A DNA stretch of 64,000 nucleotides. Origin: Escarpia spicata (taxonomy: Eukaryota; Annelida; Polychaeta; Sabellida; Siboglinidae). The translations under genes and the position numbers were made by a program. The DNA lies in assembly GCA_963995525.1 (NCBI GenBank), contig OZ023210.1, positions 9,233,603 to 9,297,602 of the forward strand, read 5' to 3'. Each line of letters starts with the position of its first letter. The stretch's first letter is position 1. Positions 21,901 through 34,500 of the stretch are shown one piece after another. Under the pieces are notes generated by a model, which did no database searches, had not been told where the DNA came from, and was given only the letters and a program-made list of their open reading frames with translations.

Positions 21901-24900
21901 TTTCTAAATGATAACATTTTTAGAACGTCTGTTTTTTGTCAGAACCTAACACCATGCAGGACAAATAGCATAATAGCATAGTACACTCAAATTTGTATGT
22001 TTAATTCTCTAAGTGTTTTTACATTAGGATTTTCTGCTGTGGGATTATGTTGTGGATTCAAGCACATTTCAGAACCGAGAGACCTCTGTTATGACAAAAA
22101 CGCGTAGAATACAGAGCGAGTAAACAGCACTAGAATTGATCCGGGACGCAATCTCACGGGGCACAATCCAGATCAGTTCTGCAATATGCGATGTCGAATT
22201 GGGATTCGGGAAAGCCTGCCGGGCATGGGATTTGTCAATTCCATTTACTCTTCTGTATTTGTTGAGTGAAAACACATACTGTGCTGTCCGATGCTAATCT
22301 CCATTCGAAATAGTGCTAAAACGTACTTCCTGAAAATGTCAGAACATCCTGTCTGTCAACAACACATTGCCCTTTCACATCACCAGGGAAAGGCCTCTTA
22401 CAGTTTCAAGTTGTGTGACCGTGCTGTGTAAGGTTGTTTGTGTGCAGTCTGTTGGGTGCATCGAGGATGGTTGTTATTTCAGCGAACCATTATTTTTGCC
22501 TGGATGGGAACATTTGATCTATCTGTATCTATGTGTTGTGTGGGAGACTGGTCCAGGCATCTGCAATAATGTGTCATTTGAACTAATTTCTTGTGCCGTT
22601 GTGATTTCATCTTCTCCAGTTGATTTCTCATTGTAACACAGCTGCACCTTGTCTCACAGACAGGTTGTCTCATTCTCATAGACCTGTTGCCTTGTCTTGT
22701 AGACCTGTCACCTTGTCTCACAGACCTGTCACCTTGTCTCACAGACCTGTCACCTTGTCTTACATACCTGTCACCTTGTCTTACATACCTGTCACCTTGT
22801 CTTACATACCTGTCACCTTGTCTCACAGACTTGTCACCTTGTTTCACAGACCTGACACCTTGTCTCACAGATCTGTCACCTTGTCTCACAGACTTGTTAC
22901 CTTGTCTCACAGACCTGTCACCTTGTCTCACAGACCTGTCACTTTGTTTCACAGACCTGTCACATTTCAGAACCGAGAGACCTCTGTTATGACTAAAACG
23001 CACTAGAATGGATCCGGGACGCAATCCCACAGGGCACAATCCAGATAAGTTCTGCAATATGCGATGTCGAATTGGGATTCGGGAAAGCCTGCTGGGCATG
23101 GGAATTGTCAGTTCCATTTAGTCTTCTGTATTTGTTGAGTGAAAACACATCCCGTGCTGCCCGATGCTAATCTCCATTCGAAGTAGTGCTAAAACGTACT
23201 TCCTGAAAATGTCAGAACATCCTGTCTGTCAACAACACATTGCCCTTTCACATCACCAGGGAAAGGCCTCTTACAGTTTCAAGTTGTGTGACCGTGCTGT
23301 GTAAGGTTGTTTGTGTGCAGTCTGTTGGGTGCATCGAGGATGGTTGTTATTTCGGCAAACCATTATTTCAGCCTGGATGATCTATCTATGTGTTGTGTGG
23401 GAGACTGGTCCAGGCATCTGCAATAACGTGTCATTTGAACTAATTTCATGTGGGGTTGTGATTTCATCTTCTCCAGTCGATTTCTCATTGTAACATACCT
23501 GCACCTTGTCTCACAGACCTGTCACACTGTCTCACAGACTTGTTATCCTGTCTCACAGATCTGTCACCTTGTCTCACAGACCTGTCACCTTGTCTCACAG
23601 GCCTGTCACCTTGTCTCACAGACTTGTTATCTTGTTTCACAGACCTGTCACCTTGTTTCACAGACCTGTTACCTTGTCTCACAGAGCTGTCACCTTGTTT
23701 CACAGACCTGTCACCTTGTCTCACAGACCTGTCACCTTGTCTCACAGACCTGTCACCTTGTTTCACAGACCTGTCACCTTGTCACATTGCTTCACAGACC
23801 TGTCACATTGTTTCACAGACCTGTCACACATACATTTAAATTTTGTTGAAATGTGGCATCGACTATTCTTAGAAATGGTGTTCACTGTATGGAAGAAAGC
23901 CGGGGGGGTTACCCCAACAGAGTAGGAATTGGTTGGGTGTGTCTCTCCGTTGTCACATAAGGTTGTTTAGTGCGCAGACATATATGTGCTATGGTTATTG
24001 CCAGACCTGCATTTAACAGTTTTCTATTGCTTGTTCTGCGGGCATTCATTGAACACATACAGTGGCAGGTATTTGTGGGGGTGGTCTGGCTCTCTCGTGG
24101 CCTAGACAGATGGTCTGCACTCAGACACACACTGCCTGCCATCTGCAGTCGGATGGGTAATGATTTATCGGCATCAGGGATTTGTGCTATCTACCTACTA
24201 GATATACACTTGGCAAGTTTGTTAATTAGCAAGCTGTGATACATTGGAGCTTCCCCCAAAGTATAGGTCTACTTGTAGCACATGAGATCTAATCTGTATG
24301 TCTGTAGAGGCAGTCGTTGCTTTGGGTTTTATGTCATAATTTCATATATTTACAATTTTTCTTACATCCATGTGTATAAACATACTTCAGCCCATAATGG
24401 GATTTTAAAGTTGTTCCTGTTTAACCATATGTTCCTTATCCCTTACTTCAGGAGGCTGTGTAGCTAGAAGCAACTCTAGTTTCAAAGTCATGGTGTATGT
24501 TCCTTGGTTATTTCAAGCATTTAGATTCTTAGTACTGGAATAAATATGTTGAAGGTTTACGACCTGCCAAATTGCATTTTACCTGAGATAATGCTCACAG
24601 TTTGAATGTTGTTTCAGCAGAATGTTCAAATTGTAAACACCCTTTTGGAGACATGTTTATGGTTGACAAATTATCACATATGGTAGCGATCACAGTTTTT
24701 GTGCGCACCTAACAAGCCAATCATATTTTCTCTAAAGTAACATTGCTTATTTTCAAATTGGGTCATAGTTCATGAACTTATACTCTATAGTAGTATTCTC
24801 CCAAAACATTGTTTATGTTCTCCTAAATCCTTCTATTACCTTGCTTACCCACATGTTAAGCTTGTGGCATATCCACCCATCTGTTGAAATCTTAATGCTT

Positions 24901-27900
24901 GTATTAATTTCAAAGTTGACCACCTCTTGTGTTGATGCACCTCACAGCATGGTTTCCGATGATTTAAGGACAAAAAGATATCTTATTATTATTAAAAAGG
25001 TGTAGACATTATATGCAGTTCACCATTATCAGTTCTGCTAGCATAGGCAACAGATAAAAGGGACCAATGAATTTTAGAGTTTTCTAAAAGTCACAGGAAA
25101 TGTAGATTGAACAAAGTTGTCTAAGCTTCAAAATGACACTATGTGGACTCTAATCCCGGTCCACTTGGTGCTGCTCTCTATGGGACAAGATGCCTATCCA
25201 CACATCAGGAATGGTCACTAAGTAATTTAAAAAGTAACCCCAGGAAAGGTTGCAAGCAAACGTATATGACACATACCACTGTATTCTCTTGTGGTGGAGA
25301 AATATTGTCATCAACTTGTCAGGGGATCATCTGCCTGCATCTTTTCCCCTTTGCGAGGTAGGGGTCCATGTCACTTAATTGGTTCCTTCCACTTTTCTTG
25401 TTAACTCTCTCCATATCTCTCTGTCGTCCACAATGATCTTCCACTCGTGACCGTTTCTTGCAGACAATGACATTCCATCTCAACCTTGGTCTTCCTTTTT
25501 GTTGCTTGCTAACCTCTTGTGCTTTCCGTGCTCTTTTTGACAGTCTGTCTTTGCTCTTTCTTTGCACACATCCTGCCGATCAAAGGCTGGTTCTGTCTAC
25601 CCTGGTACTTTCATATTTAGGTGTTTTTATGCCAATCTCTTCTCTCAGTTCCTTCACCTTTGTCTATCTTCTCGTGTTACTCTACATATTTTCCTGACCC
25701 AGTAGTGTATGACATGTGTACATACATCTCGTGATAGGGTAAGATTGTTATCAACAACTAAACAAGTGAACAACTATGGGCATTTCTTTACAGCAATTGC
25801 ATGCCTCGCTGAACATGTTGACTGAGAATTCACTCATATTGCATGTAGAATTAGTTTTACAATATCTCCATTCACCCCAGAAAATCACCTACAATGCTGA
25901 CCTACTTCCAGATTCCCACTTAAAATGTTACTGTTAGGTGGACAGAAACAACAAAAGGGCAAAGTACGAAAGGGTGCCTACGATTGCCTCGATTTGAAAC
26001 CAGGTTGTTTTGCCTGGTGGATTGAGTGCCCGACCAGTGACCCAAAATTGCTCCCATATATCATGAGACAAATAGCAAGCAGTAGTGACCTAAAACATTC
26101 GCCCAATGTAAACATCTGTCATTCAGCACATTCAATTTATCTCATGTCTCAAATGTAATATATCAGCCCGTTATCTAGATAACAACAGAAACATCGAAAG
26201 AATTCCTCTAGAAAATTGTCCGTTTATTATATTATAACATTAATAGAAATGTCAGTCTAATATTTACATACAGTGTAGCAAGGCAACACCAGTTTCACAA
26301 TACTAATAATGATAGCTTTTATTTCTATCTAGCGTCAAATATCCGAATTTATATCTTTTTCAGAGGGACTTAATTAAAACAATATTTCTAAAACATAATC
26401 ACTGTAATAAAATAAAGTAAAAAATAAGATTATAGTACGGAATTTAAATATACATTTGTAAAGAAATAGCTTATAAATGTAAAATAAAGTATTGGCTAAA
26501 AATAAATATAAGAAAATGATCCCTGTCATGGCAGGTATCAACACATACTGATCCTATATGCTAGACTACACATTTATAAATGTGTATAAAAACTTCTCAA
26601 CAATAGCAGATATATGTTGTGAAGAGATATATCTGCTGTTGCTATGGCAACGCCCACGCCTCTGTTTTCACCTAGTACTCATGTATTATGCAAGTGCTGT
26701 AATGTTGACAGATGACCCGCTTACTTAAATACATACACCCTGTATTTATTTTTCCTGTGTGTTTTTCTGATTAGCCAGTGCGTTCTGCATAATTGCTCTA
26801 TTACTTATAGACTTTTATGTACTTGGAATAGCTATCTTGATTTAAGTTTTAGAATCTTAAAGGTTTTCCCTGAAAGAACTCATTGACACTTTGGCTGCTA
26901 GATTGATTGGCTTTGTGATGTAAGAAATGGAAACATAAAACTGCAATAGAATGCTGTGCTCTATTGTGGTTTTATTATTATAAGTTTCCGATTTTCCAGC
27001 CTGGCCTGTTCTATTCAAATTCATGCGAGTGCATTAACCCATTTTCGTGATAAAATAATAACAGACTATGAAAATGTATTTCCATAAACATTCCTGCCTA
27101 GGGCAGTGAGAACTAATGCAGGTAAAATTACATTTGTATATTTTAATGGGCATTAACAGTGGACATAGAAAGGGCCAGTCTCATTAGTTCACAAAATAAA
27201 ATATATATAAATGTGTACAAAATGTTTTTAACGTATTTTGGTAACTTGCAATCTTTATTGTGAGTCTATAACTGGGTGCAAGTGAGCCCTGTGATGTGGG
27301 ATTTACAAATTTTTTCAATAACTGATATGATCACTAACAGTTGCAACCACATGATAATCTAGAACAGGGGCCAGCAACCTTTTTGAAGGGAGGACCAAAT
27401 AGACGACTTGGACTAAGTTAGTGGGCCACACATGTATTATTGAATATTGATGATCATTGGGGTAAACCTAGTGTGAACTGGTACATTATGTTATGTTTGG
27501 AATCTGTTCAAATATAAGCAATTTTGTTTCTATGCATTCAAATTGAATTTATAAATTATTACCAGTTGCTTATAATAGTTATACGAGTTTGTTATTATCA
27601 TCGTCAAACATTAACGTCTAAGTGTGAACAACTATTGGACGTCACTGTTAAAAAGCATCCATTATTCATGTCACTGTTTTCGACACACAAATTACTAATT
27701 TCAAACTTGGTGCAGTTGCTATCCCACCAAACAAATTGACAATGAGCTTAGCATGTTTGATCAGATCATCTACAAGCGCTAACTCTTTGGCGGTAACTTC
27801 GAGTGTTACAGAGCCGCATTGTAGTTTGGTGAACTCTATCCGCACAGCTTCCTGCCCATTGACGATCTCTTAGCGCTCTTAGCAAAAGAGGAGGTCTGTA

Positions 27901-30900
27901 TACTGCACAGTAATCTTGGCCAGAAGGTATTGGAACTACCATTGGTTTATGTCACGAGGGCGAATGTAGTTCATGGTCTTCACGATGACGCTCAGTTCGT
28001 TCTGCATTTGCATGACTTGGCATTCATGTTTTCTAGAGGGTTGAGGGAGCAGTTCTTCCTACCACGGAAGTTGCAACTACTATTGTCACCCTGCGGGCCG
28101 CATTGTAGACAATTTCATTTTTAGTCCATGGGCCGCATGAAATTGCTACGCGGGCAGGGCCTCATCCAGAGACCCGTCCACCCGTCATTTGGACAGGTTT
28201 AATTGATTGTGAACAGGTTCGCCGGGATGGCCCTTCCATATCCGCCCATGTTTTTTTGTTCAGGCCAGCCCATCCATGCCATTTTTTGTGACTTCATTGA
28301 AACTGCCGTGAAGCCAGTTACGAACTGTACGGATATTGGTTTTGAAAATCGACTACCCGGATCACCTGGCCAGCTGCCTGACACACACCAGAAACCAATT
28401 AAGGCCTGGACTTGCTAGGGTAACTGTCACCTAACTGCTAGCGGTGGTAGCTTGAAGCCAACACTTGCGTAGACCAAATAATCCAACGTGAGGTCATCGT
28501 CAGGACGGGGAGATACCATAGGCACTTGCCGATTACGACGAGACTCGATTGGATGGTTTAGTGAACTGATTGGGTGATGTTACGCAGGCACCAATTGAGC
28601 GTATTGCTGTAATTACGAGTGCCTGGGTAGAAGCCGCTCTTTCCGTTCCCAAACTATTTCCGAGACCTAATTGTCAAAGTCACCTACGACCACTAACAAG
28701 ACAACAGTGACTAAAACTGACTATCACTATAAGTCACTAACAATAACACAGCAGCTGTTGGATCTGGCAATATCTGGTGCTAAACTTTTGACAAACCACC
28801 GGTCACGCGGCTCTTACATCGTTCAGTCCACATTAAATAATACATATTTAATATAATTGGAATGACAACATAACACTCTTTACAATGGCATGACGTTTTT
28901 AGAAATATTCCTTTATTTGACGAACTTATCGTCCGTGATTTAATGAAAATGTGCGCCAAAAGTGTCATGCCGACGGCATGTCGTGAAGGTACAGTACCTG
29001 TAAACACAGGTCGCGGCAAATCGAAAACCATTAATTGAAACGTCAACATATTTGAAACGTCATGATTTTTAGTCAACCAATGAGCACATATTTGAATCGT
29101 CATGATTTTTAGTCAACCAATGAGCGTATCGTGGAATCATCTGGGCAGCTACGTCTCGCAGAGATATGCTGAACTGAAGAAAATGAGATGTTACGATGAG
29201 CTTGAAGTGTAAACACGTCGGTTTACCTATGCAGTGTTCGAAATAGCACTTGTCCGTTTGTCCGGTACAAGTGATTTTTGGCCCGGACAAGTAAAATGAC
29301 TCTACATGGTTATCCGGTGGACAAGTGAAAATTTACAGTAAATAGTGACGCGTGCAACATTGCAAACTTATTTGAGGAAATTCAAACGTAAATGAGGTTC
29401 GCTAGCAATCGCGCTTTGCCATTTTGTTAGTGTGTTGGCATCTTGTCGATCCGCCGCCAGTGTGTTGTACTTCAGTGTTCGACCGAGTTTAGTGCCTGCG
29501 TTAACAGGGTCATCCGCTGAGCGCACCGACCTAGCTCTGTCATACGCGTAGGACAGACTCCGCATCAGCCATTGTTGATCGAGGCTGTATATCACAAAAT
29601 CGTAAATCCTTCAGTTTGGCCAACGTACAACTTGCTTCCACTGACGGATCATATTTGATGAACTTTGGAAATAGTATAATTTGTATCGCTACCTGTTATT
29701 TGAATAATTATGTAGTTTTAACCATTATTACGCCTAACCGACGCGGACTCGGAAGTTATTGAACGTTACGTCGTTAGCCGATCCAGATCGGTGACAATTT
29801 TCACAACTTGTAACTGGCTCTCCGGTAAATATAAGGTGGTGGTTGATAAACGGAATATTAATTAAATTTCAGAAGTGTTGTATCTATTTAACATTTAGTT
29901 TAACTATAAATTGCGAGTTTTCAAAGCCGAATTATGCAAGACGCGCCGCCGGGGACAGGGTGCCAACCGCCTTTGACATGTCGGCTTCCGCCAACTACAG
30001 CGGTCTGCGTGCGGCAGCAACGTTACAACATAACAACAGCTGTAAATCTATACATTATATTCCGCCCGGTAAATGTAATTCGGGCACTGTTAAAACTATT
30101 TTATCATCATTGAAATGGTAATATAATAAATAGGAAAAAATATGCGTTTGTTCCCTGATGATAAATTGAATATTATCTTCATTTGTAAAATACAGAACTT
30201 TATTAATATTCAAGTTCATAGAGGTTGAACAAAATAATATCAGATTATATAGTTTATTATGATTTTTGTGACAACATTTCCTGGCTTTGCATTGGTCGTG
30301 TTCCTGATAATTGAGTGGCACCTTCAATGACAAACTGACGCCAACATTTTACAGCAGTATTATATGATATATATATTTATCATTTTAAACATAACAAGTT
30401 TTTGCAACATTATAACAAATAGCAAGGAAAACAATTGTCATCGTAATAATGATTTATTATTAATAAAAGCGATCATATCAGCATCACTAAAATATTGGTA
30501 TACATCATGTAACGTGTCTACTTTTAATATTCGAGATGAATAATAATGATAATGGACTGGAAAATAGTTGCAAATATAATTTTGCAATTTCAAAATTTGC
30601 AGATTGAATCAAATTGTGTCTTTGATCACAAGTCACTCAGATGTACATGCAACGAAACAGCAGGAACATTGTGTTGTTGTCATAAAAATAAGACATACTT
30701 TTTTATGTTTTTTTCAAAGCTTCAATTCCCATTTGAAAACAACTCGGACAAGTTAAAATTTTTGTGGACAAGTAGATTTCAAAACTTACTTGTCCGGTGG
30801 ACAAGTTAAAATTCAGGCTTATTTCTATCGCTGCTATGTTATCGCCCGATATGCAACCTGGTGCATCAATGTTGCCATTTATCAGTTTGCCACTATTCAA

Positions 30901-31501
30901 ATTATGCATGTTGTGTGACAATTGAACATGATTTACAAGTGCAGAAACTAGGTTTTGTTTGACGATGTCGCATCATTTTTAACAGGATTGCGAAAAACGT
31001 GCATGCGGCGACTTGCTAGATTTAGGTTTACGTCTGTGCTATTTTTAGTGCGCCGGCGTGGTGATTCCCGCTCGTCAAGCTTTGTTTGCTGCGTGGTCTA
31101 GGCATGGAGCTATGCTAGCCATTAAAATTTATGTTTTGAATGATTTATAGTTTAACAATTGAAACACGAATACACAGTGTTTTAATTAATATCTGTAAAT
31201 ATTTGTCAATCTAATATTTTGTGTTAAAAATTCAACAAAATCGAACTGTAGTATTTATAATATTATGATATGGTTCTTGTACAACAAAAACATCCAATGC
31301 TTTAAAATTCCAAATATTACCTTCCATAGTCCATTATACCTTGTATACAATTTATATACACACATTTTCATTGCATGTACAAATTTTGATTCCACATTAA
31401 ATGTAATTATTTGCTAATTAGTTACTGTAAGTGGCATTAAAATGTGAATCACATGCTTTGAACAAAATATACATACAAATTAAGAATTCTCATTCAGTAG
31501 T

Positions 31502-31539
<38 letters not shown>

Positions 31540-34500
31540 CTCAGTCTTAGTTGCTGTTGTGTTTTAAGAAGTATCTCTTTAAATCTTATATAAACAAATA
31601 TACATATTTGTTGTCATATTTATATTGTTATTACTGCTTACATTTCTGATCACACATGATAATGTGCAATCAGCCATGTTCTCTGCCTTGCCTTCATAAA
31701 GGGTAATGTGTACTTTTAGTTTATTTTTTTATTTTAGTGTAAAGAATACGGCGTGCTGTCATGGCTGTACATTTTGTGCGATGTATTCAAGTATTAATTG
31801 TTTCTTGGTGAAGAACAGTAACAGCAAGATACCACACTACATCATGAATCAAACTATTTATTCTCAAATGTGAAGGCAAGTTTACAATTTTCCTGTCAAC
31901 TGTTACATTTGTGAATCTTTCTCCTATGAAACATGGAAATGATCACCATGAGCCGGGCAGGATTTCCGACACCAAATGCCGGGAAATTGCTTCTCCGAGC
32001 ATCTAGAAATCAAATTGTTTATGGGGAGGGCCCCCAAATCATCGGGGTGCTTACGGCACCCGTGGCAGGCATCACCTGCCAGTTCCTCGGTCTACAAATT
32101 GACTAGCTCCGTACCCAAAATATTTTTTCTGGCGGAAACCCTGAAGATAACTGTCTGATCATAATACCCGTCTTGGCTAGCAAACTGTTACAGCGTCTAC
32201 AACCGCGTCTTTAGTAATACATCCTCCGTATTAACATTGATTTAATTTCTGTGCTTGTGGCTATATTCAATAAATCCAATCATGTTGCATGTCTCGGCAT
32301 GTTATTGCAACCATTGATTGCAGTTTTGCAATCTTTGACACCACCGGATCCTGACTGGAGTAGTGTCAGGTGACAGCAATACCGCATCCATTCAATGTAC
32401 AGGCCATTAAAATATAAGTCAAGTAGGTCGTGTCGTAGCTCGCGATCTTCTGATCTAATTCCATGGTTTGTATGGTGCATGGAAATCCTTGAAAGGCATG
32501 GTGAAAAATCAAGGCTGGATTTTGCTGGTATGAGAAGCATGGATTCTAAGTGTTTGAAAATAAAATTGCAGACTTGCAGAAAGTTCAGTATTCCTCTTCA
32601 CCAGATTGTAACATGTGTTTTAGTGCAAGCAGTTAAACTTAAAGATGCAACTGTCAATATTTTATGATTAAGTCCTGAAAATTAAATATGTTGTAGTATG
32701 GATTTTGTTGCATTTAATATTGTTTTATGTGCATAATTTAATTGACACGTTCAAACATTTTGTGTTAGCGTAGCATTTACACAAACACAGATAATCTGTT
32801 CCATTATTTCCCATCCACTAAGAATGACTACTTTCATACCTCCACCCAAACAAGTCGAGGTTTAGATACAATCCCCAAATTGTATTTACACAACACTTAC
32901 ATGACAGCCATTGCATCACATCTGTGATGTAGTCTTATTTATCTAGACTACTGTTCGGGCATAATCAATGATCTGAGCAGCGTAATAGAATTTCCTGTGG
33001 ACATAGTTCCGAGATCGTATCGATGACCGCTGTGCCCTAGCGGTGGTCCTGGGATCGTAATGTCAGGAGAACAGACAGAACAGCCAGGCAGATATGTATT
33101 TATATTGATTCTACATACACGTGTTAGTTCAACTATATTCAGGTGTTACCGGCAGCACCTCCCACGGGAAACACGTTGGACAGAGCATGGAGTGTATTCC
33201 CATTCATACTTGTTCATGTATATTATACAGGAATAGAAGTCGAATCAATTTCACTTATACATCCCTATTGGTTTTGTTAGTATACCTGGGCAAGCATTTC
33301 TCTTGGCAGCTGCGATAAAAGGCTTAACCCTTTAGTTATTATTGTATGTGGTAATGGCCCTTAACCCTTTGTCTTTCGTGTTTGTTGTAGCTGTCGGCGT
33401 ACAGGAGATGTAGAAATTGGCCCGCTTGTATTCAGGGTCTGAGGTTCAGCACAGGTACAACTTCGGATTATGCGAATCCAGGTATGTTGTGTGGTAATGA
33501 TTGGTGAAATAAAATATTGTATTACATGAAATTAATTAAATATGACGCATACGAGTACTTGTAATGTGGGGTTGTAGGATTCTACTCTATGTCTTTTTCC
33601 ATGTAGTATTACCACATAACTTTAAAAGCAATGCTTTTATAGTCTGGTGTTTATGCCAAATTCCAAATAACAAATTTATCCTACCAAAAAATGGCACAAT
33701 TTCAGATGTGTTAATTTGGCATGGTGGATTATCATTATGTGTTTGATAGAAAGAAGTCATATTTTACATTGTACATTGAACCTCTGAATTGTTGGGAAAT
33801 CGTGTAAAACATGTCATATTTTTATTTTATGGACTTGATGTTAGTCAATATTAAGTATCTACCCAGGATTTGGATGGTTAAACTTAATTTTTGGATGATT
33901 TGAATTAGATGGGTGGAAATTTGAGGAGCAAACAACGGTTATTCATTATTGACTGTCACTGTTATTCATTCGAGCCCATTATGCATTACAAATGTGTCTA
34001 TTTACATGTATGCTTGTTTGCGCTGGATAGTATGCGCACATGGAGATGTGTGTATCTAGCAGGACATTTTTGGACTGATAAAAATTACCGTGCGTAAAGG
34101 CTTTCTGTATGCTGAGAGATATTGAATGTTTGCTCAACGCAAAGAACACTCAACACACATAGAAAGGCTTTCAGTGGGCTTAGAGCGGGGCTTGTCTGTC
34201 AATGGTCCATGTGTTATGTGCTGTGTGAGGCTATAACATTGCCCATTTGTCTATCTTATTCACCTGTTACAGCGGCAGAACCACTATGTGGCCGCTCAGG
34301 CAATATAGACTGCTTAGTCGCTTGATGGACAGCCCATCAACATGACTTTCATTGTAGCTTCCCACAGACAGGGCGGGCAGGCGGGCGGGTGGGTGGACGG
34401 TGTAATAGTTTAATATCTTGCTGAATTATTAAGATTATGAACAGTTGTGGTTTCAAACTGTTGGTCAATATTATTGTCTCTAAAAGGAGTTTTTCTGTTT

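Larger units (their letters stand above)
22062..23830. repeat. Tandem duplication of about 900 bp
   Basis: CACATTTCAGAACCGAGAGA starts both copies, at about 22063 and 22963. The copies run in parallel through the same single-copy-like 560-bp segment into the same 21-bp minisatellite. Copy 2 lacks about 24 bases (around 22105-22130 in copy 1) and has about 20 bases less near 23370, plus scattered substitutions. The junction lies in the minisatellite: copy 1's array runs straight into the start of copy 2. Confidence 0.9.
15968..33390 (+). other. MCU intron 1 (17.4 kb)
   Basis: Long AT-rich intron with repeats listed separately (LINE pieces, a 900-bp tandem duplication with a 21-bp minisatellite, hAT-type relics, a 1.6-kb inverted-repeat element). 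Between 15968 and 19740, 23830 and 25340, 25700 and 27360, and 30840 and 33390 I see no gene and little structure beyond simple AT-rich sequence, a TA run and a 186-bp inverted-repeat element. A non-coding exon or a nested gene cannot be excluded by eye. Confidence 0.6.

Noticed and set aside
22479..23925. Heptapeptide-repeat proteins on both strands
   Set aside because: 21-bp minisatellite artefacts; flanking sequence shows no coding signal.
25925..26158. Possible minus-strand tRNA-like head near 25975-26035
   Set aside because: Only a weak box-B-like match and no convincing box A or cloverleaf.
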